From Yersinia nurmii (lineage in GTDB: Bacteria > Pseudomonadota > Gammaproteobacteria > Enterobacterales > Enterobacteriaceae): a stretch of DNA of 64,000 nt. Of this stretch, positions 1 through 9,814 are shown one piece after another. Both the position numbers and the translations under genes were made by a program. The stretch is from positions 372,001-436,000 of the forward strand of contig NZ_CPYD01000002.1 of the NCBI RefSeq assembly GCF_001112925.1, given 5' to 3'. Numbering within the stretch: position 1 is the stretch's first letter; every line of letters begins with the position of its first letter. Under the pieces are notes generated by a model. That model made no database searches, was not told the origin of the DNA, and saw only the letters and a program-made list of their open reading frames with translations.

Positions 1-233
1 TGTTTTGGTAACGCTAGATTGTCGAACGTTGGGCAAGACAAAATCCGTTGCCCATAAAAATAGTGCGTCTATTGTAAAGGGATTTTTTGCTGAAAACTAA
101 CCAGATAGAGGTATTTGCAAGATTAGATCAAATTTGCTGAGTATAAATACAGGAAACGCACAATTTTCTACCAAGCATAGATAATAAATACTTGAAATAC
201 TTGGTTATGTAGTTGTTTATATAGCGCTGTTTT

Positions 234-656
234 TTAGTTGGATGGGGTATAAAAACGACGATTTAGCCAGAGATGAATGGCATTTTTGCTTGCCTCAAAG
301 TGTGGTTCGGGCAGGTCATCGGGGGAGCACCAAATCCATTGGCTGCATTTCTCCGGCTCTTTATTTTCCACCTCGCCGCCGGGATGATCGGCCAGTAAAC
401 ATACCGAAACCGTATGTTTACCTTCTGCCTGCCAGGTGGCGATATTATTAGTCAGAGCAATAACTTGCGGGTGCTGAATCAGCAGGCCGGTTTCTTCAGC
501 CACTTCCCGCTGCGCACACTGTTCAAAGGATTCTCCAGACTCTACATGCCCGCCGGGAATTGACCAGTAAGGCGCATGCTGACCGCAGCGTTTTCCCAGT
601 AATACCAAACCTTGAGGGTTCACTATGATGACGCCAACGCCTACTACCACAGCCAT
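234..656 (-). CDS. Nudix hydrolase (NUDT15/MutT-like)
   Basis: A 140-residue protein that is essentially one Nudix domain. The Nudix box is intact: GGHVESGE is followed by REVAEETGL, giving the pattern Gx5Ex7REVxEExGL at about residues 35-58, with the glutamates that bind Mg2+. Proteins of this family hydrolyse nucleoside diphosphates linked to another moiety, and this size and sequence type is usually annotated as a nucleotide triphosphate diphosphatase of the NUDT15 group. The substrate cannot be read from the sequence. The start is supported by GGAG about 8 bases upstream on the minus strand. It is a single gene, divergent from fruBKA, cytosolic, with no membrane or signal segment. Confidence 0.88.
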   Translation of the reverse strand: MAVVVGVGVIIVNPQGLVLLGKRCGQHAPYWSIPGGHVESGESFEQCAQREVAEETGLLIQHPQVIALTNNIATWQAEGKHTVSVCLLADHPGGEVENKEPEKCSQWIWCSPDDLPEPHFEASKNAIHLWLNRRFYTPSN

Positions 657-813
657 ATTTTTTCTCCATCAGCAAATCGTCAGCAAAGTATGCCATTTTG
701 CCTTAAACCACTACCAGTGAAAGCGTCTCCAAGGGTAAAATGTGCGTGACCTCAAAAATCTGCTATGGCAATTCGAAGAAAACTTGCATAAACCCTAATG
801 TAGAAACACACTA

Positions 814-827
814 TTGAAACGTTTCAG
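814..827 (+). promoter_or_regulatory. Cra (FruR) operator, distal
   Basis: TTGAAACGTTTCAG is a near-perfect palindrome matching the Cra consensus (TGAAWCGNTTCA). It lies about 90 bases upstream of fruB. Paired with the second site at 880-893 it reproduces the two-operator arrangement known for E. coli fruBKA, where Cra represses until fructose-1-phosphate is present. Confidence 0.85.
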
Positions 828-879
828 CGTTATCTGCTTCACTGGGTGATAAAGGGTAACGCTCCTTTTTCTCATAAAA

Positions 880-893
880 GCTGAAACGATTCA
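880..893 (+). promoter_or_regulatory. Cra (FruR) operator, proximal
   Basis: GCTGAAACGATTCA is the exact canonical Cra site. It sits 22 bases before the fruB start codon, so bound Cra would block transcription start or clearance. The inducer in the known system is fructose-1-phosphate, the product of FruAB and substrate of FruK. Confidence 0.9.
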
Positions 894-915
894 ATTTCAG
901 TAAGAGAGGAGACTT

Positions 916-2049
916 ATGTTCCAGTTGTCACTGAAGGATATCCATTTGGCCGCCAACGCGGCCGATAAAAACGAAGCTATCAAGCAGGTTGCCGCAGCGC
1001 TGACCGACGCCGGTTGTGTCGATGCCGCCTATGTTGATGGCATGCTACAGCGTGAGCTGCAAACTTCGACCTATTTGGGTAACGGTATCGCCATTCCTCA
1101 CGGCACCACCGATACCCGCGATCTGGTGCGCAACACTGGCGTACAGGTATTTCAGTTTCCGCAGGGTATCGCTTGGGGCGAAGATCAAACCGCTTATATC
1201 GTAATAGGTATCGCGGCGCGCTCCGATGAGCATCTGGCGTTGCTGCGCCAGTTGACTCACGTACTGAGCGACGATGCGGTAGCGGCTCAACTGGCGAAAA
1301 CAACCTCGCCGGATGAATTGCGCAGTTTGCTGATGGGCGAGAAAAAAGCGGCTGAATTCCTTTTCGATACTTCATTAATCGCCCTGGACATAGCGGCAGA
1401 TAACCTGATGACCCTTCAGGCGCTGAACGCCGGCCGTTTACAGCAAATTGGTGCAGTTGATGCCAGTTTCGTTAGCGATGTGATTACTCGTTCCCCGCTG
1501 AATCTGGGGCAGGGAATCTGGCTGAGCGACAGTAGCGAAGGCAATCTGGTCAGTGCGGCAACCCTCAGCCGTCCGGCGGTGCCTTTTGAGCACAACGGTG
1601 AAGAAGTGGCGCTGTTGTTGACACTGTCCGTAGCCGACCAACAGCCGCTGAGCGTGCTGAATTATTTAAGTGATTTGCTGTTGGCGAAAAAAGCTGACGC
1701 TCTGCTGAACGCCGATGCCGCCACCGTGCTGGCATTGCTAACCAGCGAATATGTAGAACAGAGTCAGGTGTTAAGCGCGGAGTTTGTCATCCGCAACGAA
1801 CATGGGCTGCATGCACGCCCAGGGACAATGTTAGTGAATACAATCAAACAGTTTACCAGTGAAATTACCGTTACCAATCTGGACGGCACAGGCAAACCAG
1901 CAAATGGACGTAGTCTGATGAAAGTTGTGGCTCTGGGTGTGAAAAAAGGGAATCGTCTGCGCTTTACCGCCAGCGGTGAAGATGCGCAGGCTGCGCTGGA
2001 TGCCATTGGTGCCGCGATCTCTGCCGGTCTTGGGGAGGGCGCAGCATGA
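916..2049 (+). CDS. fruB: Fructose PTS multiphosphoryl transfer protein (EIIA-M-HPr)
   Basis: At 377 residues it matches the usual length of FruB (E. coli 376). It has three parts: an N-terminal EIIA-Fru domain with the phosphoacceptor His62 in [10 protein letters not shown], a central modulator region (about 145-285), and a C-terminal HPr-like domain (FPr) with His299 in GLHARPG. It takes phosphate from enzyme I through its own HPr domain and passes it to the IIB domain of FruA. The start has AGAGGAG just upstream, and two Cra operators precede it. It overlaps fruK by four bases (ATGA), so translation is probably coupled. Cytosolic. Confidence 0.98.
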   Translation: MFQLSLKDIHLAANAADKNEAIKQVAAALTDAGCVDAAYVDGMLQRELQTSTYLGNGIAIPHGTTDTRDLVRNTGVQVFQFPQGIAWGEDQTAYIVIGIAARSDEHLALLRQLTHVLSDDAVAAQLAKTTSPDELRSLLMGEKKAAEFLFDTSLIALDIAADNLMTLQALNAGRLQQIGAVDASFVSDVITRSPLNLGQGIWLSDSSEGNLVSAATLSRPAVPFEHNGEEVALLLTLSVADQQPLSVLNYLSDLLLAKKADALLNADAATVLALLTSEYVEQSQVLSAEFVIRNEHGLHARPGTMLVNTIKQFTSEITVTNLDGTGKPANGRSLMKVVALGVKKGNRLRFTASGEDAQAALDAIGAAISAGLGEGAA

Positions 2050-2984
2050 GCAGAAGAGTTGCGACTATCACCCTAAACCCAGCCTATGACCTGGTCGGTT
2101 TTTGCCCGGAAATTGAACGTGGCGAAGTGAATCTGGTGAAAACTGCCGGTCTGCACGCCGCCGGTAAAGGTATCAACGTTGCCAAGGTACTGAAAGATTT
2201 AGGTATTGACGTTACCGTGGGCGGTTTCCTCGGTAAAGACAATCAGGATGGATTCCAGCATTTATTCAGCAATTTAGGTATCGCTAACCGTTTTCAGGTC
2301 GTGCCGGGGCGTACCCGTATTAATGTAAAACTGACCGAAAAAGACGGCGAAGTGACAGATTTCAACTTCTCCGGTTTCGACGTTAGCAAGCAGGATTGGG
2401 ATCGTTTTGTGGTGGATTCCCTGAGCTGGCTAGGTCAGTTCGATATGGTTGCCGTTAGCGGTAGCCTGCCAGCAGGCGTTAATCCGGATGATTTTACCGA
2501 TTGGATGTCGCGCCTGCGCAGCCAGTGTCCGTGCATTATTTTTGATAGCAGCCGCGAAGCGCTGGTGGCCGGTTTGAAAGCGTCGCCGTGGTTGGTGAAA
2601 CCTAACCGCCGCGAGTTGGAAATCTGGGCCGGTCGTCCGTTGCCCACTTTATCTGACGTCGTCGAAGCCGCACATGCCTTGCGCGATCAGGGGATTGCTC
2701 ACGTGGTGATTTCTCTGGGTGCGGAAGGAGCGCTGTGGGTGAACGCTTCCGGAGCCTGGTTGGCCAAGCCGCCAGCCTGTGAAGTGGTTAGCACTGTGGG
2801 TGCCGGTGACTCTATGGTGGGCGGTTTGATTTATGGACTGCTGATGCGCGAATCCAGTGAACATACGCTGAGATTGGCAACGGCAGTTGCTGCTTTGGCT
2901 GTCAGCCAGAGCAACGTTGGCGTTACCGATCGTCCGCAGTTGGCCGCAATGATGGCTCGTGTGGATCTGAAACCTTTTAATTGA
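2046..2984 (+). CDS. fruK: 1-phosphofructokinase
   Basis: A 312-residue PfkB-family sugar kinase. The N-terminal substrate region ([19 protein letters not shown]) and the C-terminal PfkB signature [13 protein letters not shown], with the catalytic Asp, are intact. It phosphorylates fructose-1-phosphate, the product of FruA/FruB uptake, to fructose-1,6-bisphosphate for glycolysis. It is the second gene of the fru operon; its ATG overlaps the fruB stop, and fruA starts 14 bases after its stop. Length and order match E. coli. Cytosolic. Confidence 0.98.
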   Translation: MSRRVATITLNPAYDLVGFCPEIERGEVNLVKTAGLHAAGKGINVAKVLKDLGIDVTVGGFLGKDNQDGFQHLFSNLGIANRFQVVPGRTRINVKLTEKDGEVTDFNFSGFDVSKQDWDRFVVDSLSWLGQFDMVAVSGSLPAGVNPDDFTDWMSRLRSQCPCIIFDSSREALVAGLKASPWLVKPNRRELEIWAGRPLPTLSDVVEAAHALRDQGIAHVVISLGAEGALWVNASGAWLAKPPACEVVSTVGAGDSMVGGLIYGLLMRESSEHTLRLATAVAALAVSQSNVGVTDRPQLAAMMARVDLKPFN

Positions 2985-2998
2985 TATTCGGAGGCGAA

Positions 2999-4687
2999 AT
3001 GAAAACGCTACTGATACTAGACAGCGCGCATGGGCAGGCCAGCGGCCATCTGGCGACGTTAATGCTGGGCGCTGCGTCCAGCAAAGCCGGTCTGACATGG
3101 GTTGATAAAGCGGAAGACGCAGAGCTGGTGATTGTTACCGGTTCGGCAATACCGGCCGACAGCGCATTAAACGGCAAAAAAGTGTATCTCGGCGATCTGG
3201 CTAAAGCGGTTCGCGATCCGGATGCTTTTCTGGCTGATGCCATGGCAAAAGCGCAACCTTATCAGGCCTGCGTGGAAGCTCCTGCGGCAGCATCGGCCAA
3301 AGGGCCAAAACGTATTGTGGCGGTAACTGCCTGTCCAACCGGCGTGGCGCACACTTTTATGGCTGCTGAAGCTATTGAAAGTGAAGCCAAAAAACGCGGC
3401 TGGTGGGTGAAGGTCGAAACCCGTGGCTCTGTGGGCGCGGGCAATGCGATTACGCCGGAAGAAGTGGCGGCGGCGGATTTAGTGATCGTGGCAGCCGATA
3501 TTGAAGTGGATCTGGATAAATTTGCCGGTAAACCGATGTATCGCACTTCTACCGGTCTGGCGTTGAAGAAAACCGTGCAGGAATTGGATAAAGCCTTGGT
3601 TGAGGCTGAAGTGTATCAGCCGAAATCTGCCGGTGGTGCCAATACCGGCGTGAAAAAATCTGAAGGCGGTGGTGCTTATCGCCACCTGTTGACCGGTGTT
3701 TCTTATATGCTGCCGATGGTGGTTGCCGGTGGTTTGTGTATCGCGCTGTCCTTCGTATTCGGTATTAAAGCCTTTGAAGAAAAAGGTACCTTGGCTGCGG
3801 CACTGATGCAAATCGGTGGCGGTTCAGCTTTTGCCTTGATGGTGCCGGTATTGGCCGGTTTTATTGCCTTCTCCATCGCTGACCGCCCAGGCTTAACGCC
3901 GGGTCTGATCGGTGGGATGCTGGCCGTCAGCACCGGTGCCGGTTTCCTCGGTGGGATTATCGCCGGTTTCCTTGCCGGTTATGTGGCTAAAGCCATCAGT
4001 ACCAAGTTGCGTTTGCCGCAAAGTATGGAAGCGCTTAAGCCGATACTGATTATCCCGCTGGTGGCCAGCCTGATAGTGGGTTTGGTGATGATTTATGTGG
4101 TCGGTACGCCGGTGGCAAAAATCATGAGTGGCCTGACTGACTGGCTGCAATCCATGGGGACTGCCAATGCGGTGCTGCTGGGAGCCATTCTGGGTGCCAT
4201 GATGTGTACCGATATGGGGGGGCCGGTGAACAAAGCCGCTTACGCCTTTGGTGTGGCACTGCTGAGTTCGTCAGTTTATGCGCCAATGGCTGCCATCATG
4301 GCGGCGGGAATGGTGCCACCACTGGCAATGGGTTTGGCAACGCTGCTGGCACGCCATAAGTTCGACAAAGGCGAGCAGGAAGGGGGCAAAGCGGCGCTGG
4401 TACTGGGCCTGTGCTTTATCTCTGAAGGTGCGATTCCCTTTGCAGCTCGCGACCCAATGCGTGTCTTGCCGTGCTGTATCGCTGGTGGCGCGCTGACCGG
4501 TGCACTCTCGATGGCATTCGGCGCACAACTGATGGCACCTCACGGTGGTCTGTTCGTGCTGCTGATCCCAGGGGCAATTCATCCGGTACTGCTGTATCTG
4601 GTGGCGATCATCGCCGGTACCGTTTTGGCCGGTGGCTTGTACGCGATGCTGAAACGTCCTGATGCGGCATCGGTGAAAGTGGCTTAG
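2999..4687 (+). CDS. fruA: Fructose-specific PTS enzyme IIB'BC
   Basis: The start chosen is the ATG at 2999 (MKTLLILDSAHG), preceded by GGAGGC; an in-frame ATG at 2981 lacks support and lies before the fruK stop. This gives 562 residues (E. coli 563). A degenerate IIB' domain (1-100) is followed by the active IIB domain with the phosphorylated Cys112 in TACPTGVAHTF, then an integral membrane IIC domain from about residue 225 with GVSYMLPMVVAGG and the substrate-site stretch GAIPFAARDP. It imports fructose and releases fructose-1-phosphate. Last gene of the operon, followed by a strong terminator. Confidence 0.98.
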   Translation: MKTLLILDSAHGQASGHLATLMLGAASSKAGLTWVDKAEDAELVIVTGSAIPADSALNGKKVYLGDLAKAVRDPDAFLADAMAKAQPYQACVEAPAAASAKGPKRIVAVTACPTGVAHTFMAAEAIESEAKKRGWWVKVETRGSVGAGNAITPEEVAAADLVIVAADIEVDLDKFAGKPMYRTSTGLALKKTVQELDKALVEAEVYQPKSAGGANTGVKKSEGGGAYRHLLTGVSYMLPMVVAGGLCIALSFVFGIKAFEEKGTLAAALMQIGGGSAFALMVPVLAGFIAFSIADRPGLTPGLIGGMLAVSTGAGFLGGIIAGFLAGYVAKAISTKLRLPQSMEALKPILIIPLVASLIVGLVMIYVVGTPVAKIMSGLTDWLQSMGTANAVLLGAILGAMMCTDMGGPVNKAAYAFGVALLSSSVYAPMAAIMAAGMVPPLAMGLATLLARHKFDKGEQEGGKAALVLGLCFISEGAIPFAARDPMRVLPCCIAGGALTGALSMAFGAQLMAPHGGLFVLLIPGAIHPVLLYLVAIIAGTVLAGGLYAMLKRPDAASVKVA

Positions 4688-4730
4688 TGCATTATTAGCA
4701 ACACTTAAATACTATTAATGTTAGTTATCG

Positions 4731-4764
4731 ATACCAGTCAGTTAACCCTGACTGGTATTTTTAT
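4731..4764 (+). terminator. fru operon terminator
   Basis: A perfect 11-base-pair stem (ATACCAGTCAG with CTGACTGGTAT), a 6-base loop and a following T-rich tract, 44 bases after the fruA stop. Typical intrinsic terminator. Confidence 0.9.
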
Positions 4765-4969
4765 ATTAGGATTGTAAAACCTTATATTTCAAATGATTAA
4801 ATCGCACCTGACCTTTTTTATTAACTGGCTGTATGTATTATTAATAGAATAATAAATCTGGTTTTGTTTAGTCTTCGCTAACGTTTAATCTGAATGATCT
4901 CTGCCCAATTCATTATGTCTCATCACTTATTTTGCCACCCTACGAGGTTTTTTTAATAAGGAGGTTGGG

Positions 4970-5173
4970 GTGAATGGCCCTCGTGCGTTAGATAAACGTC
5001 AGAATTAGCTGATTATTAATAATGCATTACACGTTTTATCAAAAAATGAAGTGTTATTACTGAAGCCTTTGTATTACCGCACCGGTGAAGTGATTTCCGG
5101 CAATACTCTGCTCATTACCTGCTGGCCGAATCGCGCGGTTTCACCGGTATCTTTGCCGGTTGTCATCAAACAT
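4970..5173 (+). pseudogene. Remnant of a PsaE/MyfE-type winged-helix regulator
   Basis: AAGGAGG just upstream supports a GTG start at 4970, but codon 13 is TAG (5006-5008). After the stop the frame stays open and encodes an unmistakable OmpR-type DNA-binding half: [20 protein letters not shown], then LLITCWPNR and [12 protein letters not shown], ending at 5173. This resembles the N-terminus of PsaE/MyfE, the regulators of pH6-antigen/Myf fimbriae in Yersinia (comparison from memory). The rest of the domain, the membrane segment and the periplasmic part are missing, and the sequence runs straight into usher-like coding sequence. Read as a dead gene with a premature stop and a 3' deletion. Confidence 0.72.
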
Positions 5174-5181
5174 ACGTGTTC

Positions 5182-5602
5182 GGTGGGACGATTTTTCATC
5201 GCTATGGATTACCTTAGGGCCGCAAATCAGTGACACAGCCGCGCCGGTGGAGGTGCTGGGGATGGGGGTGTTGCTACCAACGATGATAAGCGGCTGAAAA
5301 CGGATTTTCGTGGTTACAGTACCATTGTGTTAGGTCTTTCCCCTTATGAGGAAAATGATATCTCGCGGGATACCACCGAGTTACCGCTGGATGCCGAGGT
5401 GGCAAAAACCGATGTCAGGGGTTGCCGACGGAAGGGGCCATTGTTCGCGCCCGCTTTAGCTCGCCAATTGGCGCACACGTTGATGATTATCAGCCGTACC
5501 AACGGTGAAACCGTCCTCTTTGGTGACATGGCTAGTTTGGTCAATCAACCGGAGAAGGCGGCAATCGTTGATGAGGGAGGCGAAATCTATTTGAGTCAAT
5601 GA
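5182..5602 (+). pseudogene. C-terminal fragment of a fimbrial usher, frameshifted
   Basis: Pieces of an outer-membrane usher C-terminus can be read in order, in changing frames: GGTIFHRYG (5182-5208), then [16 protein letters not shown] (5208 onward), then GVATNDDKRL and FRGYSTIVLGLSPYEENDIS (5261 to about 5415), then LPTEGAIVRARFSSPIGAHV (about 5422-5480), then ISRTNGETVLFGDMASL to GEIYLSQ and a stop. These match the usher features DTxAxVEAPGA, RGYxVVPYLxPYxxN, TxGAIVRARF and GxPVPFGAxV...GQVYLSG. At least three frameshifts destroy it. It is probably the tail of a PsaC/MyfC-like usher left after an internal deletion of the locus. Confidence 0.75.
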
Positions 5603-5744
5603 TCGAATAGTGGGCAGATATTGGAGCAATGAGGTAAGGATTTCCGCCGGCAGTGTTGGGAGGGGGATTGGCTCTTAACGGCGAAAAAAGGCGCTGCTGG
5701 GCTGTATAGAGTAACGAGCTGTATATGCTAAGTGGAGTTTGCCA

Positions 5745-5787
5745 CTAAAGTATGCCCGTCGGGGTTAAACCCGCGGGCATACTTTAG
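5745..5787. terminator. Bidirectional terminator downstream of nfo
   Basis: Perfect 14-base arms (CTAAAGTATGCCCG at 5745-5758 and its reverse complement at 5774-5787) with a GGGGTTAAACCC core in the loop. It sits 13 bases beyond the nfo stop, in position to end nfo on the minus strand and anything reading from the scar on the plus strand. The U-tracts are short (TTTAG). Confidence 0.7.
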
Positions 5788-5800
5788 ATAACGGTGATGA

Positions 5801-6646
5801 CTAGATTGCTTCCTGCGATTTCAACCAGGCGATTTCTTCCGGCCAGATATCCGGATTAACGGTTTCCAGAATCAAAGGAATATTGTCAAAACGCGGATCG
5901 CGCATAATGTAGCTGAAGACGGTTTTCCCGATGTTACCTTCGCCCAGACTGTGGTGGCGGTCGACCCGACTGTTAAATTCGCTTTTGGCATCATTCAAAT
6001 GCATTCCACGTAAATATTCGAAACCGACGATCTCACCCAGTGCGGCAAAAGTATTCTGGCAGTCTTCTTCTGTGCGCAAATCATAGCCAGCGGCAAAGGC
6101 GTGGCAGGTATCAATACATACGCCGACGCGGCTTTTATCTTCTACACCGTCGATAATGGCGGCCAGATGTTCAAATTTGAATCCCAGATTACTGCCCTGG
6201 CCCGCGGTGTTCTCAATGACGGCGGTTACGCCCTGAGTTGCATCCAGCGCGATATTGATCGATTCGGCAATGCGCGCCAGACAGCGGCCTTCATCGATTT
6301 GCATTAAATGGCTACCGGGGTGGAAGTTCAGCAAGGTCAGCCCCAGTTGCTGACAGCGCGTCAGTTCGTCGATGAAGGCTTCGCGGGATTTCTCCAGCGC
6401 TTCCGTGACCGGATGGCCAAGGTTAATTAGGTAACTGTCGTGAGGCAGAATATGGGCGGGGCTGTAGTTAAATTTCTCACAGGCTCGTTTGAATTTTTCA
6501 ATCACATCTTCGGGAAGCGGAGCTGCACGCCATTGGCGCTGATTTTTAGTAAACAAGGCAAATGCGGTAGCCCCGATTTCGTTCGCCCGAATGACGGCTT
6601 GATCTACGCCGCCCGCCGCGCTGACATGTGCACCGACAAATTTCAT
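5801..6646 (-). CDS. nfo: Endonuclease IV (AP endonuclease)
   Basis: A 281-residue TIM-barrel AP endonuclease close to E. coli Nfo (285). Diagnostic metal-site segments are present: [24 protein letters not shown] and [10 protein letters not shown], which carry the His/Asp/Glu ligands for the three zinc ions. It cuts the backbone 5' to abasic sites and trims blocked 3' ends in base excision repair. AAAGGAG lies just upstream of the ATG. It is transcribed alone: a terminator separates it from yeiH upstream and another follows it. Cytosolic. Confidence 0.97.
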   Translation of the reverse strand: MKFVGAHVSAAGGVDQAVIRANEIGATAFALFTKNQRQWRAAPLPEDVIEKFKRACEKFNYSPAHILPHDSYLINLGHPVTEALEKSREAFIDELTRCQQLGLTLLNFHPGSHLMQIDEGRCLARIAESINIALDATQGVTAVIENTAGQGSNLGFKFEHLAAIIDGVEDKSRVGVCIDTCHAFAAGYDLRTEEDCQNTFAALGEIVGFEYLRGMHLNDAKSEFNSRVDRHHSLGEGNIGKTVFSYIMRDPRFDNIPLILETVNPDIWPEEIAWLKSQEAI

Positions 6647-6736
6647 TCAATTCTCCTTTAATCTTCCACTCATTATGACATTGATAACGACTTGATTGAA
6701 TGGTTGAAGGCAGATTGCGGAGAAGGGAATAAAAAA

Positions 6737-6761
6737 CCCTCTGCCGAAGACCGGCAGAGGG
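6737..6761 (-). terminator. yeiH terminator
   Basis: A 10-base-pair GC-rich stem (CCCTCTGCCG with CGGCAGAGGG) and a 5-base loop. On the minus strand it is followed by six T, 25 bases beyond the yeiH stop. It separates yeiH from nfo. Confidence 0.88.
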
Positions 6762-6785
6762 TAGGATGTGGCTTGAGTAGGGAAA

Positions 6786-7868
6786 TCAGCCGAGCCAATG
6801 TTGAACCAACAGATTAATGCCGCCGCCGCCGATAATCAGCCAGACAAACAGCATGAGCGCCAGTAATAATGGTTTCATCCCAGCCTGACGAATCGAGCCG
6901 ATATGCGTGGTCAACCCCAGCGCGGCCATTGCCATTGCCAGCAAAATGGTGTCCAGCGTTATCAAATGGTTAACGACGGTTTCCGGCAGTAAATGCAACG
7001 AATTGAAACCGGCCATGGCGATAAAAATCACCGCAAACCACGGAATGGTAATGGCGTTTTTTTGATTCTGCGAACGGGACCCCTGCGGGTGACTGCGGCT
7101 GAGATAGGCTGACAGCACGAGTAGGAAAGGAGCCAGCATCATAACGCGAATCATTTTGGTGATGACGGCGGCATTTTCCGCATCTGGGCCGATAGCATGG
7201 CCAGCCGCGACGACTTGAGCCACTTCATGAATAGTCGAACCGGCAAAAATCCCAAAGGTTTCCTGATTGAGCGGTAGCCATTGGTAGTGCAGATTTAGCT
7301 GATAAAACCACGGATAAATGAAAATGCACAGAGTACCGAAGATCACCACGGTTGCGACCGCCACCGCCACTTTACTGGCATCGGCTTTTAGCACCGGTTC
7401 GGTTGCCATGACCGCCGCAGCGCCGCAAATACTGCTACCGGCACCAATCAGCATCACGGTTTGCTGATCTAGCCCGAAGACTTTACGACCCAGCCAACAA
7501 GCCAGCAGGAAGGTGGAGCTTAATGTCATCAGATCGATAAGCATGCCGGTTGCCCCTACGTCAGCAACTTGCTGGAAGGTCAGACGAAAGCCATACAAAA
7601 TGATACCCAAACGTAAAAGTTGTTGTTTTGCCAACAGCACGCCGGGTGAACAAGAAGGTTGTAGCCAGGGATACAGGGTATTGCCCACTAAAATACCGAA
7701 CAATATGGCTAACGTAAGCGCCCCTAATCCCAGATTGATAAACCATGGCATATCGCCCACGTAAATCGCTGCGGCGGTCAGTGCTCCGGTTAATACTAAT
7801 CCGGGAACAAAGCGCATCAGTGACGCGGGCTGTTGCCGTTGTAGAGTCTGAATCTGGTGAGTTGCCAT
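6786..7868 (-). CDS. yeiH: YeiH family (UPF0324) membrane protein
   Basis: A 360-residue integral membrane protein with about ten hydrophobic segments, matching the YeiH/UPF0324 (putative sulfate exporter) family; E. coli YeiH has 349 residues. Family-typical glycine-rich segments [14 protein letters not shown] and [17 protein letters not shown] are present. The transported substrate is not firmly established. As in E. coli, the LysR-type gene yeiE lies nearby in the opposite direction, here with one extra small gene between them, so YeiE control is plausible but not shown. Confidence 0.92.
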   Translation of the reverse strand: MATHQIQTLQRQQPASLMRFVPGLVLTGALTAAAIYVGDMPWFINLGLGALTLAILFGILVGNTLYPWLQPSCSPGVLLAKQQLLRLGIILYGFRLTFQQVADVGATGMLIDLMTLSSTFLLACWLGRKVFGLDQQTVMLIGAGSSICGAAAVMATEPVLKADASKVAVAVATVVIFGTLCIFIYPWFYQLNLHYQWLPLNQETFGIFAGSTIHEVAQVVAAGHAIGPDAENAAVITKMIRVMMLAPFLLVLSAYLSRSHPQGSRSQNQKNAITIPWFAVIFIAMAGFNSLHLLPETVVNHLITLDTILLAMAMAALGLTTHIGSIRQAGMKPLLLALMLFVWLIIGGGGINLLVQHWLG

Positions 7869-8197
7869 CGTTATCTCCTACATCCTGTAAACACAGCGTG
7901 ATATTACAGGATGCAAGAAAATTAGATAAATTGATTATATGGTTATAACTTATTTGTATAAGTGGTAAGACGCACGTTTTTCAACCGGAAAATGGATAGG
8001 GCTAAACGGGCTAGCGCAGTTTGAGCGCTTTCGTTGATTAATTATCCCATTTATAGTGTTTCAACGGCGGCTCGGGAGTGATCCGTATGCCTTTGGTCGA
8101 ATTTTATCGGTTCAGACTTTTCCTGAATAAATAATCTCAGGAAATAGTGGCGACCTACTAACGCCTTACTGTTTATGCGTGAAAATAAATTCGCTGG
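7869..8197. other. Intergenic region yeiH / small membrane protein
   Basis: About 330 bases between divergent genes. There is no open frame of note and no clear operator. It should hold the yeiH promoter on the minus strand. Confidence 0.6.
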
Positions 8198-8203
8198 TAT
8201 ACT
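8195..8203 (+). promoter_or_regulatory. Extended -10 promoter element
   Basis: TGGTATACT matches the extended -10 form (TGnTATAAT-like). It lies 30 bases upstream of the ATG of the small membrane protein at 8234. No good -35 is visible, as expected for this promoter type. Confidence 0.5.
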
Positions 8204-8233
8204 GAGCATTGTAATCAGAGGCTTAACGTTTGA

Positions 8234-8527
8234 ATGAAAAACACCAAAAAATATGAAAAATCACTGCTGGCAATTATGTTGTTCACGGCAGTGTTATATC
8301 TTCTTGCCCCTCCCGCGCTGATTGCCTATTTTTTCGGGCTCTATAATCTGAATCCTTTTTCAATTGGCAACCTGCCGTATTTCAATCCGTTTAGTACCGG
8401 TCGTGGATTGCCGTTGCACCAAATCTACTGGTATCTACTGCTAGCTTGGCTGTTTCTGAATGGTCTGATAGTTTTGGTTATCAACTTAATTTATCTGGTA
8501 TTTTTTCGTTCAAATGATGATGAATAA
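8234..8527 (+). CDS. Small membrane protein of unknown function
   Basis: A 97-residue protein I do not recognise. Two long hydrophobic segments are clear: residues about 10-35 (SLLAIMLFTAVLYLLAPP) and 65-90 (YWYLLLAWLFLNGLIVLVIN). Between them is a loop rich in Asn, Pro and Phe with a repeated NPFS motif (NPFSIG, NPFSTG). The tail is acidic (SNDDE), so a two-helix inner-membrane protein is likely. GAGG upstream and an extended -10 at 8195-8203 support expression. It sits between yeiH and yeiE; no role can be assigned. Confidence 0.7.
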   Translation: MKNTKKYEKSLLAIMLFTAVLYLLAPPALIAYFFGLYNLNPFSIGNLPYFNPFSTGRGLPLHQIYWYLLLAWLFLNGLIVLVINLIYLVFFRSNDDE

Positions 8528-8740
8528 CCACTGTATTGGTATTTTTCAGTATTTTATTCGGCAATACCCGGCGCTTTTCTATAAAAGTGTTACCCTTAAT
8601 ACGATAATTCAGCGGTAATACGACTCTAACTCGTAGCCACGCATCTTTATAACCTTGTAAATTATATGGTTATGCTAAAACGCGGCGTTCAAAGCCAGCG
8701 TATTGAGGGCAGGGCTGCCAATTCAATTACAGAGACTGTT

Positions 8741-9613
8741 ATGCATATCACCTTGCGTCAGCTTGAAGTATTTACTGAGGTATTGAAAAGTGGTTCTACG
8801 ACCCAGGCTTCGGTGGTTTTGGCATTGTCACAATCTGCCGTTAGCGCTGCGTTAGCTGATTTAGAAGGCCAATTAGGCGTGCAATTGTTCGATAGGGTGG
8901 GGAAACGCCTGGTGATAAACGAGCATGGACGCCTGCTCTATCCTAAGGCGGTAGCCTTATTAGAGCAGACCAGTGAGATAGAAGAACTCTTCCGACAGGA
9001 TGTTGGGTCACTCCGTATCGCGGCCAGTAGCACCATTGGCAATTACATGCTGCCCGCCATGTTGGCGCGCTATCGCCATGATTTTCCAGCGACCCCGTTA
9101 GAACTGAATATTGGCAATAGCCTAGATGTCATTACCGGCGTGGCTGATTTCCGGAGCGACCTCGGACTGATCGAAGGGCCGTGCCATATGCCTGAATTGG
9201 TCACTCAAACTTGGCTCAGTGACGAGCTGGTGGTGTTTGCTTCTCCAGATAACCCATTGTGCCATAAGCCGATTACGTTGGAGCAATTGGCTGATGCCGT
9301 CTGGATTTTGCGTGAGCGAGGTTCGGGAACACGTGAGGTGTTGGATCATTTGTTACTGACCCATTTGCCACACTTCACCTTACTGATGGAATTGGGCAAC
9401 TCGGAGGCGATAAAACACGCGGTGCGCTATGGCATGGGCATTAGCTGTCTTTCCCGACGAGTCATCGCCGAGCAGCTAGCTAACGGCAGTTTGGTGGAGA
9501 TAAAACTGCCGCTACCGCCGTTGGTGCGGACGTTATATCTGGTTCATCATCGGCAAAAGCATTTGTCCAACGCGCTGCAACGCTTCCTGAGTTACTGTAC
9601 TGAAGTAGCGTAA
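8741..9613 (+). CDS. yeiE: LysR-type transcriptional regulator YeiE
   Basis: The start at 8741 ([11 protein letters not shown]) is taken because it matches the E. coli YeiE N-terminus; an upstream in-frame ATG at 8666 would add 25 non-conserved residues. The 290-residue protein has an N-terminal winged helix ([19 protein letters not shown], about 17-36) and a LysR effector domain. Sequence agreement with YeiE is high throughout, including [23 protein letters not shown]. In E. coli it lies beside lysP and yeiH, as here. Reported roles elsewhere concern sulfite and iron-related genes; none can be read from this sequence. Confidence 0.93.
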   Translation: MHITLRQLEVFTEVLKSGSTTQASVVLALSQSAVSAALADLEGQLGVQLFDRVGKRLVINEHGRLLYPKAVALLEQTSEIEELFRQDVGSLRIAASSTIGNYMLPAMLARYRHDFPATPLELNIGNSLDVITGVADFRSDLGLIEGPCHMPELVTQTWLSDELVVFASPDNPLCHKPITLEQLADAVWILRERGSGTREVLDHLLLTHLPHFTLLMELGNSEAIKHAVRYGMGISCLSRRVIAEQLANGSLVEIKLPLPPLVRTLYLVHHRQKHLSNALQRFLSYCTEVA

Positions 9614-9814
9614 TGCGGATTTCGGGTCATGGAGATTCAGGCGGTTCCCCGTGATTGTGTTGATATTTTAGACAAAACCACCGTTTTCATTAGGATTTCA
9701 CTAATAATCTGATGGCGATCATGAAGGTATCTTATATCAGCGCATTCAGACTACCCACGCTGGCGGGATTTGTTACAATTCCGCCTCGTTTTTTTCAGGG
9801 CAGATTAGGTAAGA

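Noticed and set aside
2649..3098. Long antisense frames across fruK and fruA (for example 149 codons here, 131 codons at 980-1375)
   Set aside because: They are antisense shadows of high-scoring genes with family-wide conservation; the shadow proteins are low in complexity and have no start signals.
5051..5233. Intact small gene at 5051 starting with an internal GTG
   Set aside because: The frame is the continuation of the regulator remnant after its premature stop; its 3' third shifts into usher-like sequence, so it is decay and not a separate gene.
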